Shown here: piece after piece, positions 1 through 7,261 of the stretch
Layout: every line of letters begins with the position of its first letter
Position numbering within the stretch: position 1 is the stretch's first letter
Origin: an uncultured Lachnospiraceae bacterium
GTDB lineage: Bacteria > Bacillota > Clostridia > Lachnospirales > Lachnospiraceae
Direction: 5' to 3'
Length of the DNA stretch: 13,541 bases
Assembly (NCBI GenBank): GCA_900553305.1
Contig: USDI01000046.1
Location: forward strand, 1 to 13,541
Translations under genes and position numbers: made by a program
The notes under the pieces: generated by a model
Database searches by the model: none
What the model saw: only the letters and a program-made list of their open reading frames with translations
Told to the model about the DNA's origin: nothing

Positions 1-672
1 GTAAAGGACAGTACCTGGTTTGAGATGGCTCGTGCCGGGGTATGGTATACAGATGAAATCACGGTTGAGGATTGTGCGATTGAAGCACCGAAGAATTTCC
101 GTCGTTGTAAGGATGTCATTCTGCGGAATGTTTCTTTTGCCAATGCAGCAGAGACACTCTGGAGCTGCGATGGAGTAACGATTGATCAGGTGACGGCAAA
201 GGGCGATTATTTTGCCATGAACAGCCAGAATATGAATATCCAGAACCTCACTCTTTATGGAAATTATTCCTTCGATGGCGTGAAAAACATGGAAATTCGC
301 TCATCCCGCCTGCTTTCCAAGGATGCGTTCTGGAATACGGAGAACGTAACGGTGTATGATTCCTTTATTTCCGGAGAATACCTTGGCTGGAATGCGAAGA
401 ATCTGACACTGATTAACTGTACGATCGAAAGCTTGCAGGGAATGTGCTACATTGACAATCTGGTGATGAAGAATTGCAAGCTTTTAAATACGACACTGGC
501 CTTCGAGTATTCTACAGTAGATGCAGAAATTACTAATAAGATCGATAGTGTCTTAAATCCGAGTGAAGGTGTGATCCGCGCAGAAGAAATTGGCGAACTC
601 ATTATTGAGAAGGATAAAGTAGATCCTGCCAAAACCAGAATCGTGTGCACCAATTCTGCCGTGCAAAAGTAA
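1..672 (+). CDS. DUF3737 family protein, C-terminal part (5' end outside window)
   Basis: The reading frame is open from base 1, with codons for VKDSTWFEM before the first internal Met at 25, so the real start lies upstream. The visible 223 residues consist of short repeated turns such as NVTVYDS, NLTLINC and NLVMKNC, spaced about 18-22 residues apart. That pattern is typical of a right-handed parallel beta-helix. Phrases such as ARAGVWYTD, GDYFAMNS, NYSFDG, SKDAFWN, GEYLGWN and ESLQGMCYIDNL match my memory of DUF3737, a family of about 280 residues common in gut Firmicutes with no established function. There is no signal peptide or membrane segment in the visible part, so it is probably cytoplasmic. 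It ends 66 bp before the PLP-enzyme gene on the same strand with no terminator between them, so the two may be cotranscribed. Confidence 0.85.
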   Translation, partial: VKDSTWFEMARAGVWYTDEITVEDCAIEAPKNFRRCKDVILRNVSFANAAETLWSCDGVTIDQVTAKGDYFAMNSQNMNIQNLTLYGNYSFDGVKNMEIRSSRLLSKDAFWNTENVTVYDSFISGEYLGWNAKNLTLINCTIESLQGMCYIDNLVMKNCKLLNTTLAFEYSTVDAEITNKIDSVLNPSEGVIRAEEIGELIIEKDKVDPAKTRIVCTNSAVQK

Positions 673-738
673 CGGGAGAAAATTCCGAGAGAGCTTGCCC
701 GCAGAGGAACCAGAAAGAAAATAAGGGAGGAAACAGCA

Positions 739-1908
739 GTGACCTATCACTTTGATGAAATCATCGACCGGTGCAATACCAATTCCTTAAAATGGGATGT
801 AGAAGAGAAGGAATTACCCATGTGGGTAGCGGATATGGACTTTCAGACGGCTCCGGAGATCCGCGAGGCGATTGAGAAGCGTGCCGCACATGGAGTGTTC
901 GGGTATTCGATCATTCCGGAGAAATGGCAGCAGGCGTATGTGGACTGGTGGAAATTGAGACATCATTTTACGATGGAAAAGGACTGGCTGATCTTTTGTA
1001 CGGGTGTGATCCCGGCCATCTCGAGTACAGTTCGTAAGCTGACTACCCCTGCAGAAAAAGTGGTTGTTATGACTCCGGTATATAACATTTTCTTCAATTC
1101 CATTTATAATAACGGACGTAATGTATTAGAAAATGAATTGATTTACGATGAGGATGGATATCATATTGACTTTGAAGATCTGGAAGAGAAGCTTTCCGAT
1201 CCACAGACATCACTTTTGATTTTCTGTAATCCCCAAAATCCGGGCGGCAAGATCTGGGACCGGGAAACGATTGCAAGAGTAGGCGAACTATGTGATAAGT
1301 ACCATGTGCTTGTCATTTCAGACGAAATTCACTGTGACCTTACAGATCCAGGGAAAGAATATGTGCCTTACGCATCAGTATCGGAAATTTGCAGGAATCA
1401 ATGCATTATGTGCATCGCTCCCACCAAAACGTTCAATATTGCGGGAATGCAGACAGCAGCGGTAGCGGTACCGAACCCGGTAATCCGGCATAAGGTATGG
1501 AGAGCATTGAATACCGATGAGGTTGCAGAGCCGAATGCGTTTGCAATTGATGTGGCCATTGCAGCTTTTACCCAGAGTGGTAATTGGCTGGATGAATTAC
1601 GAAGCTATATCAAAGAAAACAAAACAACCGTTACTGAATATATTAAAGAGCAGATTCCACAGTTAAAGGTAGTTCCATCCGATGCCACGTATCTGCTGTG
1701 GTTGGACTGCAGAGGCTTAGGAAGCAATGCTTCACAGGCAGCAGAAAGAATCAGGGAAGCAACCGGACTTTATTTGTCTGCCGGAGAGCAGTACGGAAAG
1801 GGTGGCGAAAACTTCCTTAGAATGAACATCGCCTGCCCGAGAGCAAGGGTACTGGAAGGCTTGGAAAGGCTGAAAAAGGGTGTGGAGATCCTGAGTAGAG
1901 AAGTATAG
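739..1908 (+). CDS. MalY/PatB family PLP-dependent aminotransferase / C-S beta-lyase
   Basis: This 389-residue protein is a full-length fold-type I PLP enzyme of the MalY/PatB subgroup. Members typically cleave cystathionine or cysteine S-conjugates to pyruvate, ammonia and a thiol. It has the N-terminal MWVADMDF motif (residues 28-35) and CNPQNPGG (163-170). The PLP-contacting SDEIHCD is at 194-200, and the Schiff-base lysine is K230 in APTKTFNIAG. A C-terminal FLRMNIACPR (359-368) holds the arginine expected to bind the substrate carboxylate. The start is GTG at 739, chosen because GGAGG lies at 726-730 and MTYHFDEIIDR fits the family N-terminus. The exact substrate (cystathionine or another S-conjugate) cannot be told from sequence. 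A few family members also act as regulators, so a purely catalytic role is an inference. Confidence 0.92.
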   Translation: MTYHFDEIIDRCNTNSLKWDVEEKELPMWVADMDFQTAPEIREAIEKRAAHGVFGYSIIPEKWQQAYVDWWKLRHHFTMEKDWLIFCTGVIPAISSTVRKLTTPAEKVVVMTPVYNIFFNSIYNNGRNVLENELIYDEDGYHIDFEDLEEKLSDPQTSLLIFCNPQNPGGKIWDRETIARVGELCDKYHVLVISDEIHCDLTDPGKEYVPYASVSEICRNQCIMCIAPTKTFNIAGMQTAAVAVPNPVIRHKVWRALNTDEVAEPNAFAIDVAIAAFTQSGNWLDELRSYIKENKTTVTEYIKEQIPQLKVVPSDATYLLWLDCRGLGSNASQAAERIREATGLYLSAGEQYGKGGENFLRMNIACPRARVLEGLERLKKGVEILSREV

Positions 1909-1924
1909 ACTGGTGAAAAATTGA

Positions 1925-1953
1925 GAGGTAACATGTAATATACATGTTACCTC
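1925..1953. terminator. Bidirectional terminator between convergent genes
   Basis: A perfect 13-bp stem (GAGGTAACATGTA, 1925-1937, with TACATGTTACCTC, 1941-1953) encloses a 3-nt ATA loop. It sits midway between the plus-strand PLP lyase stop and the minus-strand ABC-F stop. Read on the minus strand, the stem is followed by TCAATTTTT, a reasonable U-tract, so it should stop the ABC-F transcript well. The plus-strand tail (ATTCGATTAAAATT) is less uridine-rich and probably weaker. Confidence 0.8.
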
Positions 1954-1998
1954 ATTCGATTAAAATTAAATCCTGATTTAGTGATTGCAAGCTGCCGT

Positions 1999-3555
1999 TT
2001 ATACAAGGCGGGTGGTCCACTTGGTGCAGTCCCAGACATCGGTAGCCAGACCATCGTAAAATTCCGGTTCATGGCAGACCATAAGGATGCTGCCCTTGTA
2101 GGCAATCAGCGCACGCTTTAATTCTTCTTTGGCATCGACATCCAGATGATTGGTCGGCTCGTCGAGCAGAAGAATATTGGTTTCCTTGTTAATGAGTTTG
2201 CATAAGCGAACCTTAGCCTGTTCACCACCGCTTAAAACACGGACACGGCTTTCGATATGTTTCGTGGTAAGACCGCACTTGGCAAGTGCAGACCGCACCT
2301 CGTATTGGGTAAAGCTCGGAAAGTCCTTCCATATTTCTTCGATACAGGTCGTAGATACATTCTGGTCCATTTCCTGTTCAAAGTATCCGATTTCCAGATA
2401 ATCACCAAGCTCTACAGAACCGGACAGCGGAGGGATCAGACCAAGAATACTTTTTAACAGGGTAGTCTTACCAATACCGTTTGCACCGGTAAGAACGATC
2501 TTCTGTCCACGTTCCATGCGGATATTTAAAGGGGAGGACAGTGGCTCTTCGTAGCCGATCACCAGATCCTTTGTCTCAAAGATGTAGCGGCTGGGAGTCC
2601 GGGCTTCCTTAAAGTGGAATTCCGGCTTCGGCTTTTCGGAAGCAAGCTCGATGACATCCATCTTATCCAGCTTTTTCTGACGGGACATTGCCATATTCCG
2701 GGTGGCGACGCGCGCTTTGTTGCGGGCAACGAAATCCTTCAGATCGGCAATTTCCTTCTGCTGCTTATTATAGGTAGCTTCAAGCTGGGATTTCTTCATG
2801 GCATAGACTTCCTGGAACTTATCATAATCTCCGGGATAGCGGTTCAGTTCCTGATTATCCATATGATAAATTAAATTGATTACACTGTTTAAGAAGGGAA
2901 TATCATGTGATATTAAAATAAAGGCATTCTCATATTCATTGAGGTAGCGTTTCAGCCATTCAATGTGCTCTTTATCCAGATAGTTGGTCGGCTCATCCAG
3001 AAGCAGGATGTCCGGCTTTTCCAAAAGCAGCTTGCAGAGCAGCACTTTAGTACGCTGTCCACCACTTAAATCGGTAACATCCTTATCAAGTCCCAAGTCT
3101 AAAAGTCCCAGTGCTCTTGCCACTTCTTCCACCTTGGCATCAATCATATAGAAATCATGCATGGTCAGCATATCCTGAATGGTTCCGAGATCCTCCATAT
3201 ATTGTTCCAGTTCTTCTTCGGAGGCTTTGCCCATTTTATCACAGATGTCATTCATCTGTGCTTCCATATCAAATAAAAAGTTAAATGCAGATTTAAGGAC
3301 ATCTTCGATCGTCATTCCTTTTTCTAATACCGTATGCTGGTCCAGATAACCGACGCGGACATTTTTGGCCCATTCGATCTTGCCTTCATCCGGCATCAGT
3401 TTTCCGGTAATAATATTCATAAACGTGGACTTTCCTTCGCCGTTTGCACCGATCAGTCCAATATGCTCGCCTTTCAACAGACGGAAAGATACGTCATTAA
3501 AAATGGCACGGTCACCAAAACCGTGTGTTAAATGTTCTACATTCAAAATACTCAT
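1999..3555 (-). CDS. ABC-F family ATPase (YfmM-like)
   Basis: This 518-residue soluble protein has two ABC ATPase domains and no membrane segments, the ABC-F arrangement. Domain 1 has Walker A GANGEGKS (36-43), signature LSGGQ (163-167) and Walker B ILLLDEPT (183-190). Domain 2 has GANGIGKT (357-364), LSGGE (441-445) and ILLLDEPT (461-468). Both catalytic glutamates (E188, E466) and switch histidines (H217, H495) are present. An acidic arm segment lies between Walker A and signature of domain 1 (about 85-140). A basic helical linker at about 250-305 (FVARNKARVATRNMAMSRQKK) matches the part of ABC-F proteins that reaches the ribosomal P/E site. Its length and N-terminus (MSILNVEHLTHGFGDRAIFN) closely resemble my memory of B. 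subtilis YfmM. A translation factor or stalled-ribosome rescue role is inferred. Antibiotic protection is possible but not indicated. A purine-rich GGAGA precedes the ATG by about 9 nt. Confidence 0.92.
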   Translation of the reverse strand: MSILNVEHLTHGFGDRAIFNDVSFRLLKGEHIGLIGANGEGKSTFMNIITGKLMPDEGKIEWAKNVRVGYLDQHTVLEKGMTIEDVLKSAFNFLFDMEAQMNDICDKMGKASEEELEQYMEDLGTIQDMLTMHDFYMIDAKVEEVARALGLLDLGLDKDVTDLSGGQRTKVLLCKLLLEKPDILLLDEPTNYLDKEHIEWLKRYLNEYENAFILISHDIPFLNSVINLIYHMDNQELNRYPGDYDKFQEVYAMKKSQLEATYNKQQKEIADLKDFVARNKARVATRNMAMSRQKKLDKMDVIELASEKPKPEFHFKEARTPSRYIFETKDLVIGYEEPLSSPLNIRMERGQKIVLTGANGIGKTTLLKSILGLIPPLSGSVELGDYLEIGYFEQEMDQNVSTTCIEEIWKDFPSFTQYEVRSALAKCGLTTKHIESRVRVLSGGEQAKVRLCKLINKETNILLLDEPTNHLDVDAKEELKRALIAYKGSILMVCHEPEFYDGLATDVWDCTKWTTRLV

Positions 3556-3753
3556 CTGGGTTTCTCCGTTTTTGTTTTCTATTTGTTATCACTGTAAATA
3601 ATCACTGTTATTTAATTATTGGGTACATAGTTCCTATACAACTGCATAAGATAATAAGAAATGAATTGTATAAAATGAACTGTACAAAACAGTTAAAATG
3701 ACTTCTACCATCATAAAAGATATTGGGGCAGAAATCAATCATAAAATAGAATT
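3556..3753. other. AT-rich intergenic region upstream of divergent ABC-F and rubrerythrin genes
   Basis: This must hold the minus-strand promoter of the ABC-F gene. I could not fix a convincing -35/-10 pair on either strand. The octamer ATCACTGT occurs twice (3588-3595 and 3601-3608) with a 13-bp period, in what would be the ABC-F leader. A small dyad AACTG...CAGTT spans 3678-3694. No ORF of credible composition is present. Confidence 0.5.
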
Positions 3754-3883
3754 GTAACTATTCAGAACCACATGAAATTGCTATTCTGTATGAATGCAAG
3801 CATAAACTCAAAAATGATCCACTGGATCATTTTCTCATATGCATGGCACCAGAAAGCAATTTTGCATGGCTCTGAATAGTTAC
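3754..3883. repeat. 130-bp MITE-like element with perfect 13-bp terminal inverted repeats
   Basis: The element starts GTAACTATTCAGA (3754-3766) and ends with its exact complement TCTGAATAGTTAC (3871-3883). The inverted match continues imperfectly inward for roughly 16 more bases (ACCACATGAAATTGCT against AGCAATTTTGCATGGC). The centre has a perfect 10-bp stem, AAAATGATCC (3811-3820) with GGATCATTTT (3824-3833), around an ACT loop. There is no coding capacity. A shortened copy in inverted orientation occurs at 5582-5636, so this is a dispersed repeat. I see no clear target-site duplication at its ends. It could be a non-autonomous transposable element or an intergenic palindromic repeat folding as RNA. 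Confidence 0.75.
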
Positions 3884-3910
3884 CCAAATCGTAGAACAGG
3901 AGTGTGAACA

Positions 3911-4447
3911 ATGGATTTAAAAGGATCCCGGACGGAAGCAAATCTGATGTCAGCATTTGCAGGAGAGTCCATGGCAACAAACAAGTATACTTATTTTGCC
4001 TCAAAGGCGAGAAAGGATGGATACGAGCAGATTGCAGCGATTTTTGAAGAGACTGCCGGAAATGAACGGGAGCATGCCAAACTCTGGTATAAGATTCTTC
4101 ATGGTGGAATCGGAGATACACTTGAGAATTTAGGGCATGCAGCCGAAGGAGAAAATTATGAATGGACCGATATGTATGATCGTTTTGCAAGAGAGGCGAA
4201 AGAAGAAGGCTTCGATGCCATTGCCGGGTTATTTGAAAAGGTAGCGGCAATCGAGAAGCAGCATGAAGAACGATACCGGAAGCTGATTCAGAATATTGAG
4301 GAGGGATTGGTATTTTCCAGAGACGGAGACACCATCTGGATCTGCAGGAACTGCGGGCATGTTGTCATCGGAAAGCAGGCTCCGCAGGTCTGCCCGGTAT
4401 GCGGTCATCCCCAGTCTTTCTTTGAAATCAAAGCAGATAACTACTAA
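3911..4447 (+). CDS. rbr: Rubrerythrin
   Basis: This 178-residue protein is a cytoplasmic non-heme iron peroxidase that reduces hydrogen peroxide and protects anaerobes from oxidative stress. The N-terminal four-helix ferritin-like domain (about 1-130) supplies the diiron ligands: E19 in AGESM, E52-x-x-H55 in NEREH, E95/E98 in AREAKEE, and E115-x-x-H118 in IEKQH. The C-terminal rubredoxin domain (about 138-178) has the two CxxC pairs, C145/C148 and C161/C164, which hold the electron-transfer Fe(SCys)4 site. Length and domain order are those of classical rubrerythrin. The ATG at 3911 is preceded by AGGAG at 3898-3902 with an 8-nt gap. It is a single-gene unit, with a repeat element upstream and a strong terminator downstream. 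I did not find a convincing PerR box. Confidence 0.96.
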   Translation: MDLKGSRTEANLMSAFAGESMATNKYTYFASKARKDGYEQIAAIFEETAGNEREHAKLWYKILHGGIGDTLENLGHAAEGENYEWTDMYDRFAREAKEEGFDAIAGLFEKVAAIEKQHEERYRKLIQNIEEGLVFSRDGDTIWICRNCGHVVIGKQAPQVCPVCGHPQSFFEIKADNY

Positions 4448-4453
4448 AATATA

Positions 4454-4493
4454 AAACAGGTGCGAAAATCCAGTGGATTTGGCACCTGTTTTT
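4454..4493 (+). terminator. Rho-independent terminator of rubrerythrin
   Basis: The outer stem pairs AAACAGGTGC (4454-4463) with GCACCTGTTT (4482-4491). An inner stem pairs AAATCC (4466-4471) with GGATTT (4475-4480). Five T residues run through 4489-4493. It begins 6 bp after the rubrerythrin stop codon. Confidence 0.9.
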
Positions 4494-4504
4494 CGGTATA
4501 ATGT

Positions 4505-4563
4505 AAGGAGCCAAAAGAAAACCAAGCGACTCCGCAGGAGGCATTTGGTTTTCTTGGCTCCTT
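4505..4563. repeat. Long imperfect hairpin
   Basis: The left arm at 4505-4524 (AAGGAGCC, then AAAAGAAAACCA) pairs with the right arm at 4546-4563 (TGGTTTTCT, then TGGCTCCTT) over 18 bp with one 2-nt bulge. The loop is about 21 nt and contains CTCCGCAGGAG. No U-tract follows on the plus strand (AACGAAC comes next), and the proper rubrerythrin terminator already lies upstream, so this is not a simple terminator. It may be a dispersed palindromic repeat or a structured leader. Confidence 0.65.
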
Positions 4564-4568
4564 AACGA

Positions 4569-4616
4569 ACATGCGTCTGACGCCAGTCAGACAGAGAGTG
4601 CGAAGCACGGGCATGT
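4569..4616 (+). other. Predicted three-way-junction RNA fold upstream of the S1 protein gene
   Basis: An outer stem ACATGC (4569-4574) with GCATGT (4611-4616) encloses two perfect inner hairpins. These are GTCTGAC-GCCA-GTCAGAC (4575-4592) and GTGC-GAA-GCAC (4598-4608). All three helices are perfectly paired and nearly contiguous, which is unlikely by chance in about 48 nt. It ends 64 nt before the S1-domain ORF start and could be a structured 5' leader or the second half of a composite repeat with the preceding hairpin. Confidence 0.55.
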
Positions 4617-4679
4617 GAGTTGCAAAGAGTTAAATATTTCAATAATTTATAGATTGCCAGAAAGAAGGAGGACACGATT

Positions 4680-5585
4680 ATGGAAGAAACCATGAAGGAT
4701 TATGAGAAGGAGTTAGAAGCATCCTTCCGCAAAATCAGAGAAGGAGATGTGATCAGTGGCACAGTAATTGATGTCAACGAGGAAGAGGTCACACTGGATC
4801 TGAAATATTACACACAGGGAATTATCAAGGCAGAGGACATGAGTAACGATCCGACGTTTTCCCTTCTGAATGATGTAAAAGAGGGAGATGTCATTGAAGC
4901 GACGGTCGTTCGTATGGATGATGGACAGGGCAACATTCTTCTTTCAAAAAAAGAAGCCAATGAAGTGCTTTCCTGGGATGTTTTAGAGCAGATGAAGGAA
5001 GAAAAAACAGATGTTACCGTAAAAGTGTCCGAAGCGGTCAATGGCGGCGCAGTAGCGTATGTAGAAGGAATTCGGGGATTTATTCCGGCTTCCCAGCTTG
5101 ATCTGAATTATGTAGAGGATCCATCTGCTTATGTAGGAAAAACGCTGAAAGTCCGTGTGACCACCGTAGATCAGGAAAAAGAAAAACTGGTGTTATCCGC
5201 AAAAGAGATCCTGAAAGAGCAGCAGAAAGAAGAGCATGACCACAAAGTAGCGATGATCGTACCGGGAACGATTCTGGAAGGAACGGTAGAAAGCCTGCAG
5301 ACCTATGGAGCATTTATTGATCTGAAGGACGGATTAAGCGGACTGGTACATATATCACAGATCTGCCAGAAGCGTATTAAGAAGCCGTCCGAGGTGCTGA
5401 AGGTAGGGGATAAGGTCAAGGTTAAGGTACTTAATACGAATGATGGCAAGATTTCCTTAAGCATTAAGGCTGTAGCAGAAGAACAGGAAGCTTCGGAAGT
5501 AGAGGATTTTGATACGGCTTCCTTCAGTTCCAACGAAAGTGTAGGGACAAGCCTTGGGGATTTGTTTGCAAAGCTGAAACTGTAA
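4680..5585 (+). CDS. S1 RNA-binding domain protein (short ribosomal protein S1-like)
   Basis: This 301-residue cytoplasmic protein has three tandem S1/OB-fold RNA-binding domains, at about 20-91 (EGDVISGTVIDV...ILLSKKEA), 107-176 and 193-264. The third is the most canonical (GTILEGTVESLQTYGAFIDL, then GLSGLVHISQI). The family binds single-stranded RNA and short versions are often annotated as 30S protein S1. Bona fide S1 usually has four to six domains, so a translation or RNA-metabolism role other than canonical S1 is possible. The acidic Ser-rich tail (265-301) looks flexible. The ATG at 4680 has AAGGAGG at 4665-4671, 8 nt upstream. A possible weak promoter is TTGCAA (4620-4625), 17 bp, TAATTT (4643-4648), not annotated separately because the -10 is poor. 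The TAA stop (5583-5585) lies inside a dispersed repeat, so the last codons may be a recent C-terminus. Confidence 0.88.
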   Translation: MEETMKDYEKELEASFRKIREGDVISGTVIDVNEEEVTLDLKYYTQGIIKAEDMSNDPTFSLLNDVKEGDVIEATVVRMDDGQGNILLSKKEANEVLSWDVLEQMKEEKTDVTVKVSEAVNGGAVAYVEGIRGFIPASQLDLNYVEDPSAYVGKTLKVRVTTVDQEKEKLVLSAKEILKEQQKEEHDHKVAMIVPGTILEGTVESLQTYGAFIDLKDGLSGLVHISQICQKRIKKPSEVLKVGDKVKVKVLNTNDGKISLSIKAVAEEQEASEVEDFDTASFSSNESVGTSLGDLFAKLKL

Positions 5586-5636
5586 CTATTCAGAGCCATG
5601 CAAAATTGCTTGCATTCAAACAGAATAGCAATTTTC
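5582..5636. repeat. Shortened inverted copy of the 130-bp repeat, with terminator-like stem
   Basis: It starts with the same terminus, GTAACTATTCAGA, followed by GCCATGCAAAATTGCT. Its reverse complement matches the outer parts of the 3754-3883 element: left internal segment GCTATTCTGT-TGAATGCAAGCA joined directly to the right end. The central palindrome and one terminal repeat are missing. The stem AAAATTGCT (5602-5610) with AGCAATTTT (5627-5635), loop 16 nt, ends in TTTTCTT. It could terminate the S1-protein transcript before the HAD gene. Confidence 0.7.
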
Positions 5637-5667
5637 TTAAAATACAGGACAATAAGAAGGAAGAAAA

Positions 5668-6336
5668 ATGTACCAATATTGTTTATTTGATCTCGATGGA
5701 ACGTTGACGGATCCCAGGGAAGGAATTACAAAATGCGTGCAGTATGCCTTGCATCATTATGGCATTGAAGAACCGGATCTTACGAAGCTGGAACCGTTTA
5801 TCGGACCGCCGCTTACGGACAGTTTCATGCAGTTTTATGGATTCCCTGAGAAAAAGGCCTGGGAAGCCTGTGCAGTGTACCGGGAGCGGTTCATTCCGAT
5901 CGGTGCTTATGAAAATAAGGTCTTCGAAGGTGTGCCGGAGATGCTGCAGCAGATGAAGGAAAAAGGAATCCAGATCGCCATTGCCTCAAGTAAGCCGGAG
6001 GTTTCCGTGCGGAAGATCCTGGAACACTTTGGCTTAATGCAATATTTTGATGTCGTGGTCGGAAGTGCTCCGGATGGCAGCCATGGAAAGAAAGAAGAAA
6101 TTGTAGAACGGGCGTTATCAGAACTTGGAGTACAGGCGTTATCAGTTGAAGACCGATACAGTCAATGTGCAATGGTAGGAGACCGCAAATTTGATATCTG
6201 TGGAGCGAAAACGCACGGAGTAACCGCTGTCGGAGTCAGCTTCGGATTTGCCGATGAAGGAGAACTGGAACAGGCGGGAGCTGATTATATTGTAGATTCC
6301 GTAGAAGAGATGGCACAGTTTCTGATGAAAGAGTGA
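5668..6336 (+). CDS. HAD superfamily hydrolase, phosphoglycolate phosphatase-like
   Basis: This 222-residue cytoplasmic protein is a HAD phosphatase of the Gph/PgmB-like group with an alpha-helical C1 cap. Motif I is DLDGT with nucleophile D8 and acid/base D10. Motif II is the serine in IASSKP (107-108). Motif III is probably K141 or K142. Motif IV is GDRKFD (171-176), giving the two Mg-binding acidic residues D172 and D176. FIGPPL (44-49) is typical of the phosphoglycolate phosphatase-like branch. The substrate cannot be assigned from sequence. The ATG follows a GGAAG site closely. The stop overlaps the next gene's GTG start by 4 bp, indicating translational coupling. An in-frame 11-bp direct repeat (6111-6121 and 6135-6145) coincides with extra residues just before motif IV. 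Confidence 0.9.
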   Translation: MYQYCLFDLDGTLTDPREGITKCVQYALHHYGIEEPDLTKLEPFIGPPLTDSFMQFYGFPEKKAWEACAVYRERFIPIGAYENKVFEGVPEMLQQMKEKGIQIAIASSKPEVSVRKILEHFGLMQYFDVVVGSAPDGSHGKKEEIVERALSELGVQALSVEDRYSQCAMVGDRKFDICGAKTHGVTAVGVSFGFADEGELEQAGADYIVDSVEEMAQFLMKE

Positions 6337-7250
6337 ATGGACTGGCGAAAACAATGAAGTATTATTTGACATGGCTGAAAACAAAATGGAATAAGGAAGA
6401 AATTGCAACATGGCGGTCTATGGTCAAGGTGCTTTATGTTCTGCTGCCCATTGCATTTTATTCCCTGCTGCAGGATCTGATAGAAATACTCTTATGGGCA
6501 TTGGTAAATTATGGGGCCGATATGGCAGGAGATCAGGTCATTGCTTATTTAAGTGAGCATTCCGATACCTTGAAGGGGATTTTGTATGCAGTCACTGTGA
6601 TTCTGGCACTTCTGCCGTTTAAGACCATGATCCGGAATGAAATATCGAGTGTCATGAATGATGAAAAGCTCACAGATTTTCCGGTGGTACAGAAATACTT
6701 ATGGATTGCGATTCTCGGACTTGGGGCAGCGTTCAGTTTGAACTTTGGCATGGGACTTTTGAGTGCGGGTTTGAATTCTGCCGGTTATCAACAGGTGGCA
6801 GATGCACAGTACGGAGTCAGCTTTTTTATTGGACTCTTCCTATATGGAGTGGTTTCTCCGATTACGGAGGAGATCATTTATCGTGGGATTACCTATCAGC
6901 GCCTGAAACGTACCTTTGGAGTGATACCGGCGATGCTGATCTCGGCGTTAATCTTTGGAGGACTTCATGGAAACTGGGAACAGGCGGTTTATGGGACTCT
7001 TATGGGAATTCTTTTAGCTTGGGTATATGAAAAATATGCAGGATTTCTTGCACCGGTGCTGGTACATATGGTAGCAAACTTAGGTGTGTATAGTATTACC
7101 TATGGGAACCGGTTGGCCGGATTGAGCCGTAAAACCTGCATCATAGCAACCATAGTGAGCGTTTTGATAACGGGTGTATGCTTTTGGTATATGAATTGGA
7201 AGATGCCAAAGCGTGCAGGAACGTTGCATAATGAAAGTAAAAAATCTTAA
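6333..7250 (+). CDS. CPBP family intramembrane metalloprotease
   Basis: This polytopic membrane protein has 305 residues from GTG 6333, or 298 from the alternative ATG 6354. The three signature motifs of the CPBP (CAAX protease and bacteriocin-processing, Abi) family are all present: E179-E180-x-x-x-R184 in TEEIIYRG, F208-x-x-x-H212 in FGGLHG, and H245-x-x-x-N249 in VHMVAN. About seven or eight hydrophobic segments are visible, starting at about residues 32-58, 83-98, 122-148 and 162-176. Bacterial members serve in peptide maturation, self-immunity or membrane-protein quality control, and nothing nearby identifies the substrate. The GTG overlaps the HAD stop (GTGA), which suggests coupling. 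Neither start has a strong ribosome binding site, so the choice is uncertain. The C-terminus is short, basic and probably cytoplasmic. Confidence 0.9.
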   Translation: MNGLAKTMKYYLTWLKTKWNKEEIATWRSMVKVLYVLLPIAFYSLLQDLIEILLWALVNYGADMAGDQVIAYLSEHSDTLKGILYAVTVILALLPFKTMIRNEISSVMNDEKLTDFPVVQKYLWIAILGLGAAFSLNFGMGLLSAGLNSAGYQQVADAQYGVSFFIGLFLYGVVSPITEEIIYRGITYQRLKRTFGVIPAMLISALIFGGLHGNWEQAVYGTLMGILLAWVYEKYAGFLAPVLVHMVANLGVYSITYGNRLAGLSRKTCIIATIVSVLITGVCFWYMNWKMPKRAGTLHNESKKS

Positions 7251-7261
7251 TGTGGTAAGGA

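Noticed and set aside
3661..3699. PerR-type operator or promoter for rubrerythrin
   Set aside because: TTGTAT, TGTACA and TAAAAT occur but none are at workable spacing, and no PerR-like palindrome could be aligned.
3762..4250. 162-codon minus-strand ORF antisense to rubrerythrin and the repeat element
   Set aside because: It lies opposite a clear rubrerythrin gene, its protein is rich in Leu, His, Ser and Phe as expected of a reverse-frame shadow, and no family is recognisable.
4497..4502. TATAAT just after the rubrerythrin terminator
   Set aside because: The nearest -35-like hexamer, TTGGCA at 4479-4484, is only 12 bp away and lies inside the terminator stem, so this is probably not a promoter.
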